Assembly (NCBI GenBank): GCA_903840265.1
Contig: CAIMFH010000075.1
Coordinates: 33,323-97,322, forward strand
Source: an uncultured Schlesneria sp.
GTDB taxonomy: Bacteria > Planctomycetota > Planctomycetia > Planctomycetales > Planctomycetaceae
Direction of reading: 5' to 3'
DNA: 64,000 bases
The position numbers and the translations under genes are program-made. Shown here piece after piece: positions 8,276-18,272 of the stretch. Each line of letters opens with the position of its first letter. Position 1 is the stretch's first letter. Below the pieces are notes generated by a model. The model did no database searches, was not told the DNA's origin, and saw only the letters and a list, made by a program, of their open reading frames with translations.

Positions 8276-10576
8276 ATGTCTCGTACGAAGATCTGGCTGT
8301 TTGCAATGTCGGTGTTGCTCGAGTGTGGCATCATGTCGGCAGCCGATGCTCCGGTGTCGGGCTCAGCCGAACGAAAGCCGTTCGGCATCGAAAAACGCGA
8401 ACTCTGGACGACGGGGAATATCCATGGGACACCAGAGCCGCCAGATCGATTCATGACGCAAGACGCGTTTCCGATGCTCAAGTTCTTTGAGCCCTTGTCG
8501 GTCGGAAAGGTGCCCGGCAAGAATCAGTTCGGCGTCGCGACCCGACCGGGAAAGATCTACGTCTTCGACAACCGCCCGGATGTCAGGCAGTCCGAACTGA
8601 TCCTGGATGTGAAACACACGACCTATGGCATGGTGTTTCATCCTCAGTTTGCGACCAATCGTCAGTTGTTTGTCATGTACAACAAGCCTGGCGAGCCAAG
8701 CGATAAAGGCAGCCAGGTCTCTCGATTTGAGATTCGCGACGGGGCTTCACCGGAAGCAACGTTGAAGACTGAACAGGTGATCTTCGAGTGGCCTTCCGGA
8801 GGCCACAACGGAGGCTGTTTGAGGTTTGGGCCTGACGGTTATCTCTACCTGGCGACCGGCGATGGCAGTGGCATCGCCGACGGGTTGGAGACGGGGCAGA
8901 ACATCAATGATGTCTTAGCATCGATCCTGCGAATCGATGTCGATCACACGGAGGGGGCCCTTCCCTATTCGATTCCTAAAGACAATCCCTTTGTTGGCAA
9001 GAAAGATGCTCGCGGCGAGATCTGGTCATTTGGCCATCGACAAGTCTGGAAGTTCAGTTTTGACGATCAACAGCGCTTATGGGCCGCCGATGTGGGGCAG
9101 GATTTGTGGGAGATGATCTATCTGGTTCAACGCGGCGGCAACTACGGGTGGAGTATCAACGAGGGGAGCCATCCGTTTCGTCCTGAGCGTACCAAGGGGC
9201 CAGGAGACTTCCAGAAGCCGATCGTGGAGCATCCCCATAGTGACTTCCGGTCCATCACCGGGGGCTATGTCTATCAAGCCGATCGATTGCCCGAATTGAA
9301 GGGGGCTTACATCTACGGCGATTACGACACGGGAAAGCTCTGGTCGTTGAAGTATGAAGGTGGCAAGGTCACTTCACAGCAGCAACTGGCAGACACGCAG
9401 ATTCGCATCGTTGAATTTGCTCAGGACGCCGCAGGAGAAGTGTATCTCGTCGACTTCGCCGGCGGCGGATTACATCGGATTGTCCCTGCGCCACCCGTCA
9501 CTGTGACGAAGCCGTTTCCGCGAAAGCTAAGTGAGACGGGCCTGTTTGCTTCGACGAAAGATCATCAACCTGCCAACGGGTTGATTCCCTATTCCGTCAA
9601 CGCGCCGCTGTGGTCTGACCATGCCGAGAAAGATCGCTGGATCGCATTGCCCGGCGATACGCAAATCGAATTCGACGATGTGATCTACCCGCATGGCTCT
9701 GCCTATCCCGATTTGGGTTGGCGATTCCCCGACGGTGCCGTCCTGGTGAAAACATTTTCGATCGATACTGAGGCGGGTAACTCTGCGAGTCGCAAACGAT
9801 TGGAGACGCGCATCCTGCAATATCGCAAGATGCCCGGAAACGACGACGAGTATGGAGCTCAGTTCTGGTACGGCTACACCTACGTCTGGAACGAGGAACA
9901 AACTGACGCGGAATTGCTGGGGCCTGAGGGACTCGATCGGAAACTAACGATCAAAGATGCCTCCGTCCCTGGAGGAAATCGCGAGCAGACTTGGCACTTC
10001 CCCAGTCGCGCGGAATGCACTCTGTGCCATACGATGGCTTCCAAATACGTGCTGGGCGTCACCACGCTGCAGATGAACAAGGACCATCAGTACGGCAAAG
10101 TCGTTGCGAACCAGTTAGCGACCTTGGAACACTTGGGCGTCTTCAAAGAAAAGCTGCCGAAGCCACCTGCAGAACTTCCAAGCCTGGTGGATTATCACGA
10201 CCAGAGCGCGGACCTAAATCTACGCGCCCGATCCTATCTGCATGCGAACTGTGCCCATTGCCATCGGACCTGGGGTGGGGGCAACGCCGAGTTTGAATTA
10301 CATGCTTCGCCACCTCTCCAGGAAACGCGCACAGTCAATACGAAGCCGGGACAGGGGACGTTCAAATTAGACGATCCTCGCGTGCTGGTCCCTGGCGATC
10401 CCGAGCGATCCTTGATCGTGCAACGAATGCGGCTGGATGGACTCGGCAAAATGCCACATGTCGCATCCAACGAGAAAGATCAAGCAGCGATCTCGCTGCT
10501 TCGCGATTGGATTCAAAGCTTGTCAGATGAGAAACAGCTAGAGCGGCCAGGTGCGATTCGCCCAAAGCGGAACTAA
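8276..10576 (+). CDS. PQQ-type sugar dehydrogenase fused to SO2930-like diheme cytochrome c
   Basis: Exported oxidoreductase of 766 residues. After a signal peptide (MSRTKIWLFAMSVLLECG) comes a six-bladed propeller of the soluble glucose/sorbosone dehydrogenase type. Its marks are GGHNGGCLRFGPDGYLYLATGDG, SILRIDVDH, IWSFGHRQVWKFSFD, LWAADVGQD and NYGWSINEG. From about residue 410 the sequence matches the SO2930-like cytochrome family, with heme motifs CTLCH and CAHCH and the terminal KMPHVAS, whose Met could be an axial ligand. Donor oxidation in the propeller would feed electrons directly to the two hemes. The ATG at 8276 is chosen because GAG(G) lies about 8 bases upstream and the signal peptide begins there. 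It is convergent with the DUF1501 gene. Confidence 0.88.
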   Translation: MSRTKIWLFAMSVLLECGIMSAADAPVSGSAERKPFGIEKRELWTTGNIHGTPEPPDRFMTQDAFPMLKFFEPLSVGKVPGKNQFGVATRPGKIYVFDNRPDVRQSELILDVKHTTYGMVFHPQFATNRQLFVMYNKPGEPSDKGSQVSRFEIRDGASPEATLKTEQVIFEWPSGGHNGGCLRFGPDGYLYLATGDGSGIADGLETGQNINDVLASILRIDVDHTEGALPYSIPKDNPFVGKKDARGEIWSFGHRQVWKFSFDDQQRLWAADVGQDLWEMIYLVQRGGNYGWSINEGSHPFRPERTKGPGDFQKPIVEHPHSDFRSITGGYVYQADRLPELKGAYIYGDYDTGKLWSLKYEGGKVTSQQQLADTQIRIVEFAQDAAGEVYLVDFAGGGLHRIVPAPPVTVTKPFPRKLSETGLFASTKDHQPANGLIPYSVNAPLWSDHAEKDRWIALPGDTQIEFDDVIYPHGSAYPDLGWRFPDGAVLVKTFSIDTEAGNSASRKRLETRILQYRKMPGNDDEYGAQFWYGYTYVWNEEQTDAELLGPEGLDRKLTIKDASVPGGNREQTWHFPSRAECTLCHTMASKYVLGVTTLQMNKDHQYGKVVANQLATLEHLGVFKEKLPKPPAELPSLVDYHDQSADLNLRARSYLHANCAHCHRTWGGGNAEFELHASPPLQETRTVNTKPGQGTFKLDDPRVLVPGDPERSLIVQRMRLDGLGKMPHVASNEKDQAAISLLRDWIQSLSDEKQLERPGAIRPKRN

Positions 10577-10616
10577 TTCAAAAGCTCAGGTGATTGATTC
10601 AATCTCACTCCTGAAT

Positions 10617-12095
10617 TCAGGCCAGAATTTCCTCGATCGCTTTCCCATGATCGATATCCAACCGCTTGCGACCTGGCACCTCCAATCTGCGCGAATCCAA
10701 TCCCATCTGCTTTAAGATGGTCGCGTGAATGTCGGTGACGTAGTGGCGGTTTTCCACAGCGTGGAAACCGATTTCGTCCGTGACGCCGTGTGCGATTCCC
10801 CCCTTAATTCCGCCCCCTGCCATCCAGACCGAGAAGCCGTAGATATGATGGTCGCGACCATCGGCCCCTTGGGTTCCGGGTGTGCGGCCAAATTCGCTGG
10901 CGAACAACACGATTGTGGAATCGAGCAATCCGCGCTGTTTCAAATCTTTCAACAGCCCGGCGATTGGCTTGTCGACCGCCTTAAAGTTGCGTTCATGGTT
11001 TCCCTTTAACCCGCCGTGCGCGTCCCAGGCGCCGGCTCCTCCGGCACCATGTTGAACTTGAATGAATCGCACACCGCGTTCGATGAACCGCCGAGTCGCC
11101 AGCATCTGCATCCCGAACTCACGCGTGGCAGGGTCGTCCAATCCGTACAGATCCTGCGTCGACTTGGTCTCAGAACTGAACGCCATCGTTTCAGGGACCG
11201 AAGTCTGCATCCGAAAAGCCAGTTCGTAGGCCTTAATCCGCGCGGCCAATGCCTGATCGTTGGGGTATTCGACGGCCTTCAACTGGTTCAGGCGGCCGAC
11301 AAGATCAAAGGCAATTTGCTGTTGGTCGCGACTGAGGTCTTTCGCAGGCTTGCCGAAATCCAGGGGATTGGCCGGGTCGACCCGAATGGGGACGGCGTCA
11401 TGAGCGGGCCCCAGATAGTGGCCGTCTTTCGCATTCCAATATTCACGACTGCCCATCGAGATGAACTGCGGCAGGTTGTCGTTGAGTGAACCCAACCCAT
11501 AGTGAACCCAGGCCCCCAGTGTGGGGTATTCGCCGTCGAGCATGTGGCGACCGGAATGAAATTGTGTTTGCGCCCCATGATTGTCGTCGGTCGTAAACAT
11601 CGAGCGGACGACGGCGATGTCATCGATGCAACTGCCGAGGTGCGGAACCCAGTCGCTGAGTTCAATCCCACTCTCACCATACTTCCGAAACCCGACCTGC
11701 AGCGGATAGAGCTTATTGCGTTGCTGGCCGTTGGCATCGTTCACGACGGTCACGCGGGCCAATTTCAGCTTCTCGGGATTCTGAACGTCCTTGTACGGCG
11801 TTTCTCCAATCGACTTCCCGGCAAATCGGGTCAGTTCCGGCTTGGGGTCGAAGCTTTCCATATGCGACACGCCGCCGTTCATGAACAACCAGACGACGCT
11901 CTTCGCTTTGGGCGTGACGTGAGGTTGCCCGTTCGGCGGCAGCCACTCTTCGGGTGTCTCCCCTCGAACAACGCCATCGCGAGCCAGCATTGCTCCCAGC
12001 GCCAGGCCCGTGAACCCCATGCCGACATCGGCCAGGAACGTCCGACGATGAACACCACCGGTCGAGCAACTCTTGGAAAGACAGTTCTCATGCAT
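10617..12095 (-). CDS. DUF1501 family protein, Tat-exported
   Basis: Member of the planctomycete-expanded DUF1501 family, which is related in fold to sulfatases/alkaline phosphatases and normally encoded beside a DUF1549/DUF1553 cytochrome protein. The function is unknown. The 492-residue product starts with a Tat-like signal ([20 protein letters not shown]). Family marks are [58 protein letters not shown], the conserved [20 protein letters not shown], and [12 protein letters not shown]. The His/Asp-rich motifs are compatible with a metal-dependent hydrolase core, but this is inference. It lies 57 bases downstream of the DUF1549/1553 gene at 12153-15449, so the two almost certainly form an operon. 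Confidence 0.92.
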   Translation of the reverse strand: MHENCLSKSCSTGGVHRRTFLADVGMGFTGLALGAMLARDGVVRGETPEEWLPPNGQPHVTPKAKSVVWLFMNGGVSHMESFDPKPELTRFAGKSIGETPYKDVQNPEKLKLARVTVVNDANGQQRNKLYPLQVGFRKYGESGIELSDWVPHLGSCIDDIAVVRSMFTTDDNHGAQTQFHSGRHMLDGEYPTLGAWVHYGLGSLNDNLPQFISMGSREYWNAKDGHYLGPAHDAVPIRVDPANPLDFGKPAKDLSRDQQQIAFDLVGRLNQLKAVEYPNDQALAARIKAYELAFRMQTSVPETMAFSSETKSTQDLYGLDDPATREFGMQMLATRRFIERGVRFIQVQHGAGGAGAWDAHGGLKGNHERNFKAVDKPIAGLLKDLKQRGLLDSTIVLFASEFGRTPGTQGADGRDHHIYGFSVWMAGGGIKGGIAHGVTDEIGFHAVENRHYVTDIHATILKQMGLDSRRLEVPGRKRLDIDHGKAIEEILA

Positions 12096-12152
12096 GATCG
12101 GGGCCGCCCATTGCGCGCGGGGCGATGCCCACGCGGTGAATCGATCGGAAGA

Positions 12153-15100
12153 CTATCTGATGGTCACAAAGTCGTTGTGGTTCAGTAAAACATGGACAAC
12201 GCGGGCTCGAATGGCAGACTCGGATGTTGGGCGACCAGGGTCGCTTTGCGATTTTCTAAGATGCTCTATCGCTTCAAGGACGATTGCGGTTTCGTCGGCA
12301 GTCGGTTTACTGGCCAGCACGATTGTGAATGCCGCTTCGACGAATTCGCGATCCGACAAATTGGGGTGAGCCGCAGTGATGCGCTGGGCGATCTTTTCTG
12401 CTGCCGCAGTCGCCAAGGGGCTGTTTTCGAGTGCCAGTGCCTGCTGGGGCACGATGCTTTGGGCTCGGCGATAACATTCCAGCACACTGGCATCGTCGAA
12501 CATCGACAGGAACTTTTGATGCTCGTTATGCGAATGCACGTAGTAGAGGCTGCGCCGCCGTGAATCGTTACCGACGGAAATCGGCGGCCCACCGCGCGTT
12601 AGATCCAGTTCACCCGCCAACTGCAGCAAGCTATCACGTATCAGTTGAGCCTCCATGCGAAGAGGATTCGCATGCCAATAGTACGTGTTGTCGGGATCCG
12701 CAGCGACGGTTTCGGGACGGGCATCGGCAGTGGACGAACCAAGCCGATACGTATTCGAACTGACAATCAGCCGATGCAGATGCTTCATGCTCCAGCCACT
12801 CTCCTGGAATTCAATGGCCAGCCAATCAAGTAACTCAGGATGGGTCGGTGGCGTCCCTTTGCGTCCGAAATCAAAAACGGTTGGAACCAAAGGTTTGCCA
12901 AAATGCCGGGCCCAGATGTGATTGACCGCCACGCGCGCCACCAGTGGATTTCGCGTATCGGTCAGCCAGTTCGCAAAAGCAGTCCGCCGACCGGTGCTCG
13001 TCTTTGGAAACGGTTTATGTCGCGACTCTTCGCTTTCAAGATTCGATTCGAGCGTCTTCAGCGATCCAGCAATTTGGGTGTACGCCTCGCCTGGGGTGTC
13101 AACGAGCTTGCTGGCGGTCTCCAGCGCCGCTTTGGCAGCGACCAGCTTCTTTTCGGCTTCGGGTTTCTTGTCAGACGGCACCTTCAGCCACTCCAGTTCG
13201 GCGCGACTCACATCTTCGCTCGACTTCGCAGCCGAGGCCATTCGTTCTGCTCGAACTGCTTCGCCAACGGCTTTCACAACTTCAATCGACTCAGGATCGA
13301 GCAGGCGAACGCGGTCCGCTTGCAGGCGAGCACGAATCGAATGTGGCTGCAATTCGGCGGTGGTCAGGACTTTTTCGGCGAGTGCAAGCGCAACGCGGGC
13401 TTGATCGAGTGGCAACGATGTGTCGGCTCGCACTTTTGTTGATGACGCCGGCTCTTCAAAAGGTGCCGCAGGGGCCAATTCACAGAGTTCGAACGCCAGC
13501 AATTCGGCGCTGGCATCGAACGTGATGATTTCCAACGCACCACGTTGCCGCTGAATCGGCAAGTGATAGGCCAGCGCATGCAGTCCATCGACACTGACGT
13601 TCATCAGGTTGTCGCGAACCCGCAGGATAAGTTCGTGAGGCTGGTTTAGCTCGACAGTTCGCGACTGCGATGCTTCCGCTGGATAGACGTAGTTCCCCTT
13701 CTGCTTGTAAGCGATCTGTGACTTCGGTCCTCCTGCATACGCGCTGAGATAGGCCAGCACTTCATTCTGTTCGGTGACATCCAAGGTGATGCCGACGGAC
13801 TTCCATGTTTCGCCACCCGTCGTGATGAATTTCAGCCGAGCTTCGAAGTCGGCGGGCGGAACCTGCTTCAATCGCAGAGCGGCCCGAGTCGCACCGGCCT
13901 GCGATTGCTTCAATCGACCTTCGGCATAAGTCCACGTTCCTTCCCGAATCTCCCAAGTGCCCGGTCGAGGTGTCGCAAAGTCGTCGGCAACGATCCGCCG
14001 ACGAATCGCGGACAGCGCATCGGCAGGCGATTCTCGAAGGGCAGTCGCGATACGATCCGCTTCGACGGCTTCAGTGAGGATCTTGCGAGCAATCTTAATA
14101 GCCACTCTCGCGTCGGCGATTCGTTGCTCCGCCTGGTTCAGATAAGCCTGTTCCACAAACGGCCGCAGTGCTGGTTGGATAGCTTCTGGTGGCAGTTGGA
14201 TCGAGTTGATGTGCCATTCGTCGAATTTCAAGAACGCCGGAATTGTGGGCTCGATCGTGATTGATTTGTCGGGGTTGCGATCATCGCCACGAATATGAAG
14301 AAACGTCTGAGCGTCGAGGTTGCCGTCGAAGGCTCGCGGAATTCCATCTCTTTCAAAATCGATCTCGCCTGGTAGCGCATCGGTCCGGACCTGGTAGGGT
14401 TCGAAGATCGCTCGCATCTGATAGTACTCGCGCTGTGCGAAGGGATCGTATTTATGATCGTGGCATTTGGCACAGTTGAAAGTCAGACCCAGCATGGCCT
14501 TTGACGTGTGTTCGACCGTTTCGTCCAGCCAACTGGTGCGATTGAATTTGAAGTATTGCCGCGCGAGAAACCCGCTGGCTCGCAGCTTGTCCAAATCGTT
14601 GGGATAGAGTTCATCCGCGGCAATCATCTCGCGCAGCATCTGGTCATAGTCTTTGTCGCCGTTCAGCGAATCGATGATCCAGTCGCGCCAGTGCCAGATG
14701 TGCTTTTGCGAATTCCGGACTTCGGCACCCAAGCCCCACCAATCGCTGTAGCGCCAGATATCCATCCAATGCCGTCCCCAGCGCTCGCCGTATTGCGGAC
14801 TGTCGAGCAATCGTGAGATGACCCGATCGTTCGCTTCGCTGGAGACATCACTCAAGTAGGCATCGATTTCCGCTTCTGACGGTGGCAGGCCGATCAGATC
14901 CAGAGAAACACGCCGTAACCAAAGCAGCCGATTTGCGGGCCGTTGAGGAGTGATGCCATGTCGCGATTGTTCTGCGACAATGAAGGCATCGATCGGATTC
15001 TGAACCCAATCGCTATCAGAGACCTTGGGCACTTGGGGGCGAATCGGAGCTCGAAAAGCCCAGTGATCTCGGGGATCTCGTTCGGGTTTCTCATCGATGG

Positions 15101-15449
15101 GTGCCTTCGCCCCATTGAGGAGCCACGCCTTGAAGGCCGCGATCTCGGCGGGTTTGAGAGGTTCGCCTTCAGGGGGCATCCGAGTCGCGTCGTCCGTTGC
15201 CGAGATTCGCTGCAGGAGCAAACTGGCATCTGGTGCATCCAGCTTGATCGCGGTGCCCGAATCGCCACCTTTGATCGCCAAAGCGGCCGTGTCGAGCCTT
15301 AGGCCGGCCTCTTGCTTAAGAACGCCATGGCAGGCATAGCAACGGGCCTGCAACACGGGCTTGATCTGACGTACGTAGTCTATTGAGTCCTGGCCGAAGC
15401 TGGGGATTGCCGCAGTCAGCAATAGACTTGCGAAGGCCAGAACTCTCAT
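12153..15449 (-). CDS. PSCyt1-DUF1549-DUF1553 cytochrome-domain protein
   Basis: Large exported planctomycete cytochrome of 1098 residues. Order of parts: signal peptide (MRVLAFASLLLTAAIPSFG), a PSCyt1-type c heme domain (QARCYACHG), DUF1549 (NPIDAFIVAEQS onward, with YGERWGRHWMDIWRYSDWWG and a second heme motif CAKCHDHKYDP), a central beta-sandwich-like insert, an Ala/Glu-rich helical stretch, then DUF1553 (NPLVARVAVNHIWARHFGKPLV ... PTHPELLDWLA ... YRRAQSIVPQQALALEN). The ATG at 15449 is preferred: AGGA sits about 7 bases upstream and the signal peptide begins there. The first gene of an operon with the DUF1501 gene. The redox partner and substrate are unknown. Confidence 0.92.
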   Translation of the reverse strand: MRVLAFASLLLTAAIPSFGQDSIDYVRQIKPVLQARCYACHGVLKQEAGLRLDTAALAIKGGDSGTAIKLDAPDASLLLQRISATDDATRMPPEGEPLKPAEIAAFKAWLLNGAKAPIDEKPERDPRDHWAFRAPIRPQVPKVSDSDWVQNPIDAFIVAEQSRHGITPQRPANRLLWLRRVSLDLIGLPPSEAEIDAYLSDVSSEANDRVISRLLDSPQYGERWGRHWMDIWRYSDWWGLGAEVRNSQKHIWHWRDWIIDSLNGDKDYDQMLREMIAADELYPNDLDKLRASGFLARQYFKFNRTSWLDETVEHTSKAMLGLTFNCAKCHDHKYDPFAQREYYQMRAIFEPYQVRTDALPGEIDFERDGIPRAFDGNLDAQTFLHIRGDDRNPDKSITIEPTIPAFLKFDEWHINSIQLPPEAIQPALRPFVEQAYLNQAEQRIADARVAIKIARKILTEAVEADRIATALRESPADALSAIRRRIVADDFATPRPGTWEIREGTWTYAEGRLKQSQAGATRAALRLKQVPPADFEARLKFITTGGETWKSVGITLDVTEQNEVLAYLSAYAGGPKSQIAYKQKGNYVYPAEASQSRTVELNQPHELILRVRDNLMNVSVDGLHALAYHLPIQRQRGALEIITFDASAELLAFELCELAPAAPFEEPASSTKVRADTSLPLDQARVALALAEKVLTTAELQPHSIRARLQADRVRLLDPESIEVVKAVGEAVRAERMASAAKSSEDVSRAELEWLKVPSDKKPEAEKKLVAAKAALETASKLVDTPGEAYTQIAGSLKTLESNLESEESRHKPFPKTSTGRRTAFANWLTDTRNPLVARVAVNHIWARHFGKPLVPTVFDFGRKGTPPTHPELLDWLAIEFQESGWSMKHLHRLIVSSNTYRLGSSTADARPETVAADPDNTYYWHANPLRMEAQLIRDSLLQLAGELDLTRGGPPISVGNDSRRRSLYYVHSHNEHQKFLSMFDDASVLECYRRAQSIVPQQALALENSPLATAAAEKIAQRITAAHPNLSDREFVEAAFTIVLASKPTADETAIVLEAIEHLRKSQSDPGRPTSESAIRARVVHVLLNHNDFVTIR

Positions 15450-15554
15450 GGACTGATCCTGCGATGGCCTGGAAATCAGCAAACGCCACAGTTTCAGAGT
15501 CGAATCATGGATCGAGAATCTCAGTTCCCGATCCCTGCAAGCAGTGATGGCAGC

Positions 15555-16835
15555 CTATCGGCCAACCGCCTTGTCGGAGATGTCCTTGCGACACCACGCC
15601 CCCTCCCAGCGAATGCATTTGACGGCTTGGTAAGCGTGCAGTTTAGCCTCGGCCAGCGTGTCACCAAGAGCGGTCACACCCAGCACTCGTCCGCCATCGT
15701 TCACGATCTGGTCACCCATTTTGAGAGTCCCTGCATGGAAGACTTTGGCATCTGGAACCAAAGCCGCCTCTTCAAGGCCTCGCAGAGGCTTTCCTTTTTC
15801 ATAGTCGCCCGGATATCCGGCAGACGCCATCACCACGCACACCGACGGACGTGGATCCCACTCGACGGACTCGATGGTATCCAGCTTTCCTTCAGCGGTG
15901 GCGAGCAGCAGTTGAGCCAGGTCCGACTTCAATCGCATCAGCACGGCTTGGGTTTCAGGGTCGCCCATGCGGACATTGAACTCCAGGACTTTCGGCCCCT
16001 GGTTCGTGAGCATCAGGCCCGCGTACAAGCAACCTCGAAAAGGACGCCCTTCCTTCTTTAATTGATGAACGATCGGAATGAGAATTTTTTCGACGACCAG
16101 ATCAATCAAGTCAGAACTGATGATCGGGGTGGGAGAATAAGCTCCCATGCCACCCGTGTTGGGGCCGGTGTCGCCGTCATGCGCCGCTTTGTGATCTTGT
16201 GCGGCTTCGAGCGGGATAATTGTCTTGCCGTCGACCAATGCCAGCAGACTGACTTCCTCCCCCACCAGGCATTCTTCGATCACGATTCGATCGCTGGCTT
16301 CGCCAAACTCTTTCTTGAGGAGCATGCGCCGGATGGCGTCCCGTGCCTCCTCTTTCGACGAGCAGACAACGACACCTTTGCCCGCCGCGAGACCATCGGC
16401 CTTCACAACAAATCGCTCGGTATGCTCTTTCTCGTCGATATAGCTGATCGCCTCGGCCGAGTTGGTGAACACACGAAATTCGGCGGTCGGAACGTTCGCT
16501 CGCTTCATTAGTTCCTTGGCGAACGTTTTGGAACCTTCGAGTTCGGCCGCTTTCTTTGTGGGGCCAAAGATCACCAGGTTCGCTTTCAGGAACTCGTCGA
16601 CGATGCCGGCCACCAGCGGAACCTCGGGTCCGACCACGGTCAGATCGATTTTTTCTGCCTGCGCAAATTTCAGCAGGCGTGGAATGTCGGTGGCTTTGAT
16701 GTCGACGTTCGTCGCATCCAAGCCAGTCCCCGCGTTACCGGGAGCGCAGAAAACCTGTGTCACCGTGGGGGACTGCTTCAGCTTCCAGACGATCGCATGT
16801 TCACGACCGCCATTGCCAATCACAAGAATCTTCAT
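15555..16835 (-). CDS. purD: Phosphoribosylamine-glycine ligase (GARS)
   Basis: ATP-grasp enzyme of purine synthesis joining glycine to 5-phosphoribosylamine. The 426-residue product has the complete family pattern: the N-terminal MKILVIGNGGREHAIVWKL, VVGPEVPLVAGIVD, FGPTKKAAELEGSKTFAK, the ATP-grasp lysine segment VVKADGLAAGKGVVV, AQDHKAAHDGDTGPNTGGMG, and metal-binding VLEFNVRMGDPETQ. Length agrees with the E. coli enzyme (429). It is a single-domain protein, not fused to PurM or PurN. The gene stands alone on the minus strand, about 100 bases upstream of the start of the DUF1549/1553 gene. The ATG start is the conserved family start. Confidence 0.97.
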   Translation of the reverse strand: MKILVIGNGGREHAIVWKLKQSPTVTQVFCAPGNAGTGLDATNVDIKATDIPRLLKFAQAEKIDLTVVGPEVPLVAGIVDEFLKANLVIFGPTKKAAELEGSKTFAKELMKRANVPTAEFRVFTNSAEAISYIDEKEHTERFVVKADGLAAGKGVVVCSSKEEARDAIRRMLLKKEFGEASDRIVIEECLVGEEVSLLALVDGKTIIPLEAAQDHKAAHDGDTGPNTGGMGAYSPTPIISSDLIDLVVEKILIPIVHQLKKEGRPFRGCLYAGLMLTNQGPKVLEFNVRMGDPETQAVLMRLKSDLAQLLLATAEGKLDTIESVEWDPRPSVCVVMASAGYPGDYEKGKPLRGLEEAALVPDAKVFHAGTLKMGDQIVNDGGRVLGVTALGDTLAEAKLHAYQAVKCIRWEGAWCRKDISDKAVGR

Positions 16836-17508
16836 GACCCAAGAACCATTCTAGGAAAGCCTTACAACGAACCGTCTTTCGCGATCACCCGAGCGAACGA
16901 GATTCAAAGCAGGCAAACACCATTGTCATATTGTCGTTACAGGCGGCCAAATGAGGTTGACCACGTGCCATCATACCAATCAGCACAACCATTCTACAGG
17001 TTCGTGTTCGGCGGCTTCGGATCGCACATCTGTGATTTTCCCACTGAATATCGGTGCTGGTCTATCAATTCGCGCCAAATCCCGGTACTCTCAGGACATC
17101 GGCCGAATCACGACAATTCGCTTTCTGCCACAAGGCAGTCCAAGTCGCTCATCGTTTTCGCTGGTATTTTTAACGGTGCGGCGTCTCTCAGGAATGCGAA
17201 TCTTATGGAATCTAAGCTCACAAGACTCGATTTTGAACTTGTGGCGATTCCTTCAAATGTCTCTGTCGAAATCACATCTGCCAGCAGCGGCGACACCCTT
17301 TCGGGAATGCCTGCGCTATCGGCGGTACAAAAATGCTTGAACGATTTGAAATCGGAGCCATTGTCATTTAGCGGCGGACCAACGCCGTAACGGAAAGTCG
17401 ATTGATTGAGTGTCATCAGCTCTGTTGCTGATGGCCAGGAAAGTGTTTCGTCTCGCAGGCCGGTTTTAAGGACGTCAGGTTAGCTGGGCGATTTCGAAGG
17501 AACAGCTG
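16836..17508. other. Intergenic region, 673 bases, no convincing gene
   Basis: The region separates the divergent purD and RRM genes and should hold both promoters. Open frames on both strands lack ribosome-binding sites and recognisable motifs. On the minus strand a short frame (16885-16992, 35 codons) ends in CNDNMTMVFACFE, which faintly recalls the last strand of PP2C phosphatases. The frame is broken upstream and no other PP2C motif is present. A degraded gene is possible but not demonstrated. Confidence 0.5.
17414..17433 (+). promoter_or_regulatory. Hairpin in the leader of the RRM gene
   Basis: CATCAGC and GCTGATG form a perfect 7-bp stem with a 6-base loop, 76 bases upstream of the RRM start codon. 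There is no T-tract, so it is more likely a leader structure than a terminator. Whether it regulates the gene is inference. Confidence 0.3.
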
Positions 17509-17841
17509 ATGGCAATGAAATTGTATGTGGGCAACCTGACGTACGGCGTAAACAACTCATCACTCGAGGCGTTGTTCACGCCTTTCGGTGAAGTTCGCTC
17601 AGCCCAAGTCGTGATGGACCGCGATACGGGTCGATCCAAGGGTTTTGGCTTCGTCGAAATGAGCGACGATCAAGCCGGTAAGGCTGCGATGAACGAGCTG
17701 AACGGTAAAGACGTCGATGGTCGCGCCCTGACCGTCAACGAAGCTCGCCCACGCGAAGATCGCGGTGGCGGCGGCGGTGGTGGCGGCCGTAGCGGTGGCG
17801 GCGGCGGCGGTGGATACGGTGGCGGACGATCACGCTACTAG
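17509..17841 (+). CDS. RRM-type RNA-binding protein with glycine-rich tail
   Basis: Small cytoplasmic RNA-binding protein, 110 residues, like the cyanobacterial/planctomycete Rbp proteins linked to cold response and mRNA handling. One RRM fills residues 3-80, with RNP2 as LYVGNL and RNP1 as KGFGFVEM, both complete with the aromatic RNA-stacking residues. The last 30 residues are almost only Gly with Arg, Ser and Tyr, ending GGGRSRY. AAGGA lies 7 bases upstream of the first ATG; a second in-frame ATG two codons later gives an alternative start. A leader hairpin and a strong hairpin just after the stop codon suggest a monocistronic, stable transcript. Cold induction is suggested only by analogy. 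Confidence 0.93.
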   Translation: MAMKLYVGNLTYGVNNSSLEALFTPFGEVRSAQVVMDRDTGRSKGFGFVEMSDDQAGKAAMNELNGKDVDGRALTVNEARPREDRGGGGGGGGRSGGGGGGGYGGGRSRY

Positions 17842-17850
17842 GCCTGATGT

Positions 17851-17906
17851 TTGCATGGTTGGTCACTGTCAAAGCCTGTCCGGCCGAGACAGTGACCCCC
17901 ATGCAA
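17851..17906 (+). terminator. Long hairpin after the RRM gene
   Basis: Arms 17851-17870 and 17888-17906 pair over about 19 bases with a few mismatches, starting 10 bases after the RRM stop codon. The T-rich tail is weak (ATTCTTC), so it may act as a terminator or as a 3' stabilising structure. Confidence 0.55.
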
Positions 17907-17966
17907 GATTCTTCGGCCTGGTGACATGCAGTTCACCGACCAGCCATTTCGGACCAGGGAGACTTC

Positions 17967-18272
17967 ATGTCGAACTCAAGCAAGAAGCCAGTGCCGCTTT
18001 ATCAAGGTGTCACTCGACTTCCCTGTCCGATCTGCGGACATCCCAGTTATTCACGCGAAGGGATTCATCCTCAGTGTGCCATGGCTGTCGCCGATAAAGC
18101 TCATATTGATCGAATCAATTCGCACCCGATCATCACCGCGATCTCCGTTGAGACGCCGTTAGAACGACATCAAAAACGATGTCCAGAGTGCCGTGCTGTC
18201 CTGCACGTTCGCCGCTCCCGTTGTCACTGCGGCCATCTATTTGGTGTCGCCAAAGTCGCGGTTGACTCCTGA
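17967..18272 (+). CDS. Small zinc-ribbon protein
   Basis: Unrecognised 101-residue protein with two treble-clef or ribbon-like cysteine sets. The first is CPICGHPSYS followed by HPQCAM (residues 20-39). The second is CPECRAVLHV followed by CHCGHLF (about 72-92). This spacing suggests two bound zinc ions. GGAG lies about 6 bases upstream of the ATG, and the reading frame is free of rare features. It follows the RRM gene on the same strand after a 125-base gap that contains the hairpin, so co-transcription is uncertain. A nucleic-acid or protein-binding role is the usual meaning of such ribbons. No enzyme motif is visible. Confidence 0.7.
   Translation: MSNSSKKPVPLYQGVTRLPCPICGHPSYSREGIHPQCAMAVADKAHIDRINSHPIITAISVETPLERHQKRCPECRAVLHVRRSRCHCGHLFGVAKVAVDS

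Noticed and set aside
16885..16992. Short minus-strand frame ending CNDNMTMVFACFE, similar to the last strand of PP2C phosphatases
   Set aside because: Only 35 codons, no other PP2C motif upstream, and stop codons break the frame; kept only as a note on the intergenic region.
17108..17416. 102-codon minus-strand open frame between purD and the RRM gene
   Set aside because: No ribosome-binding site, no motif and an unconvincing composition; it overlaps the leader hairpin of the RRM gene.
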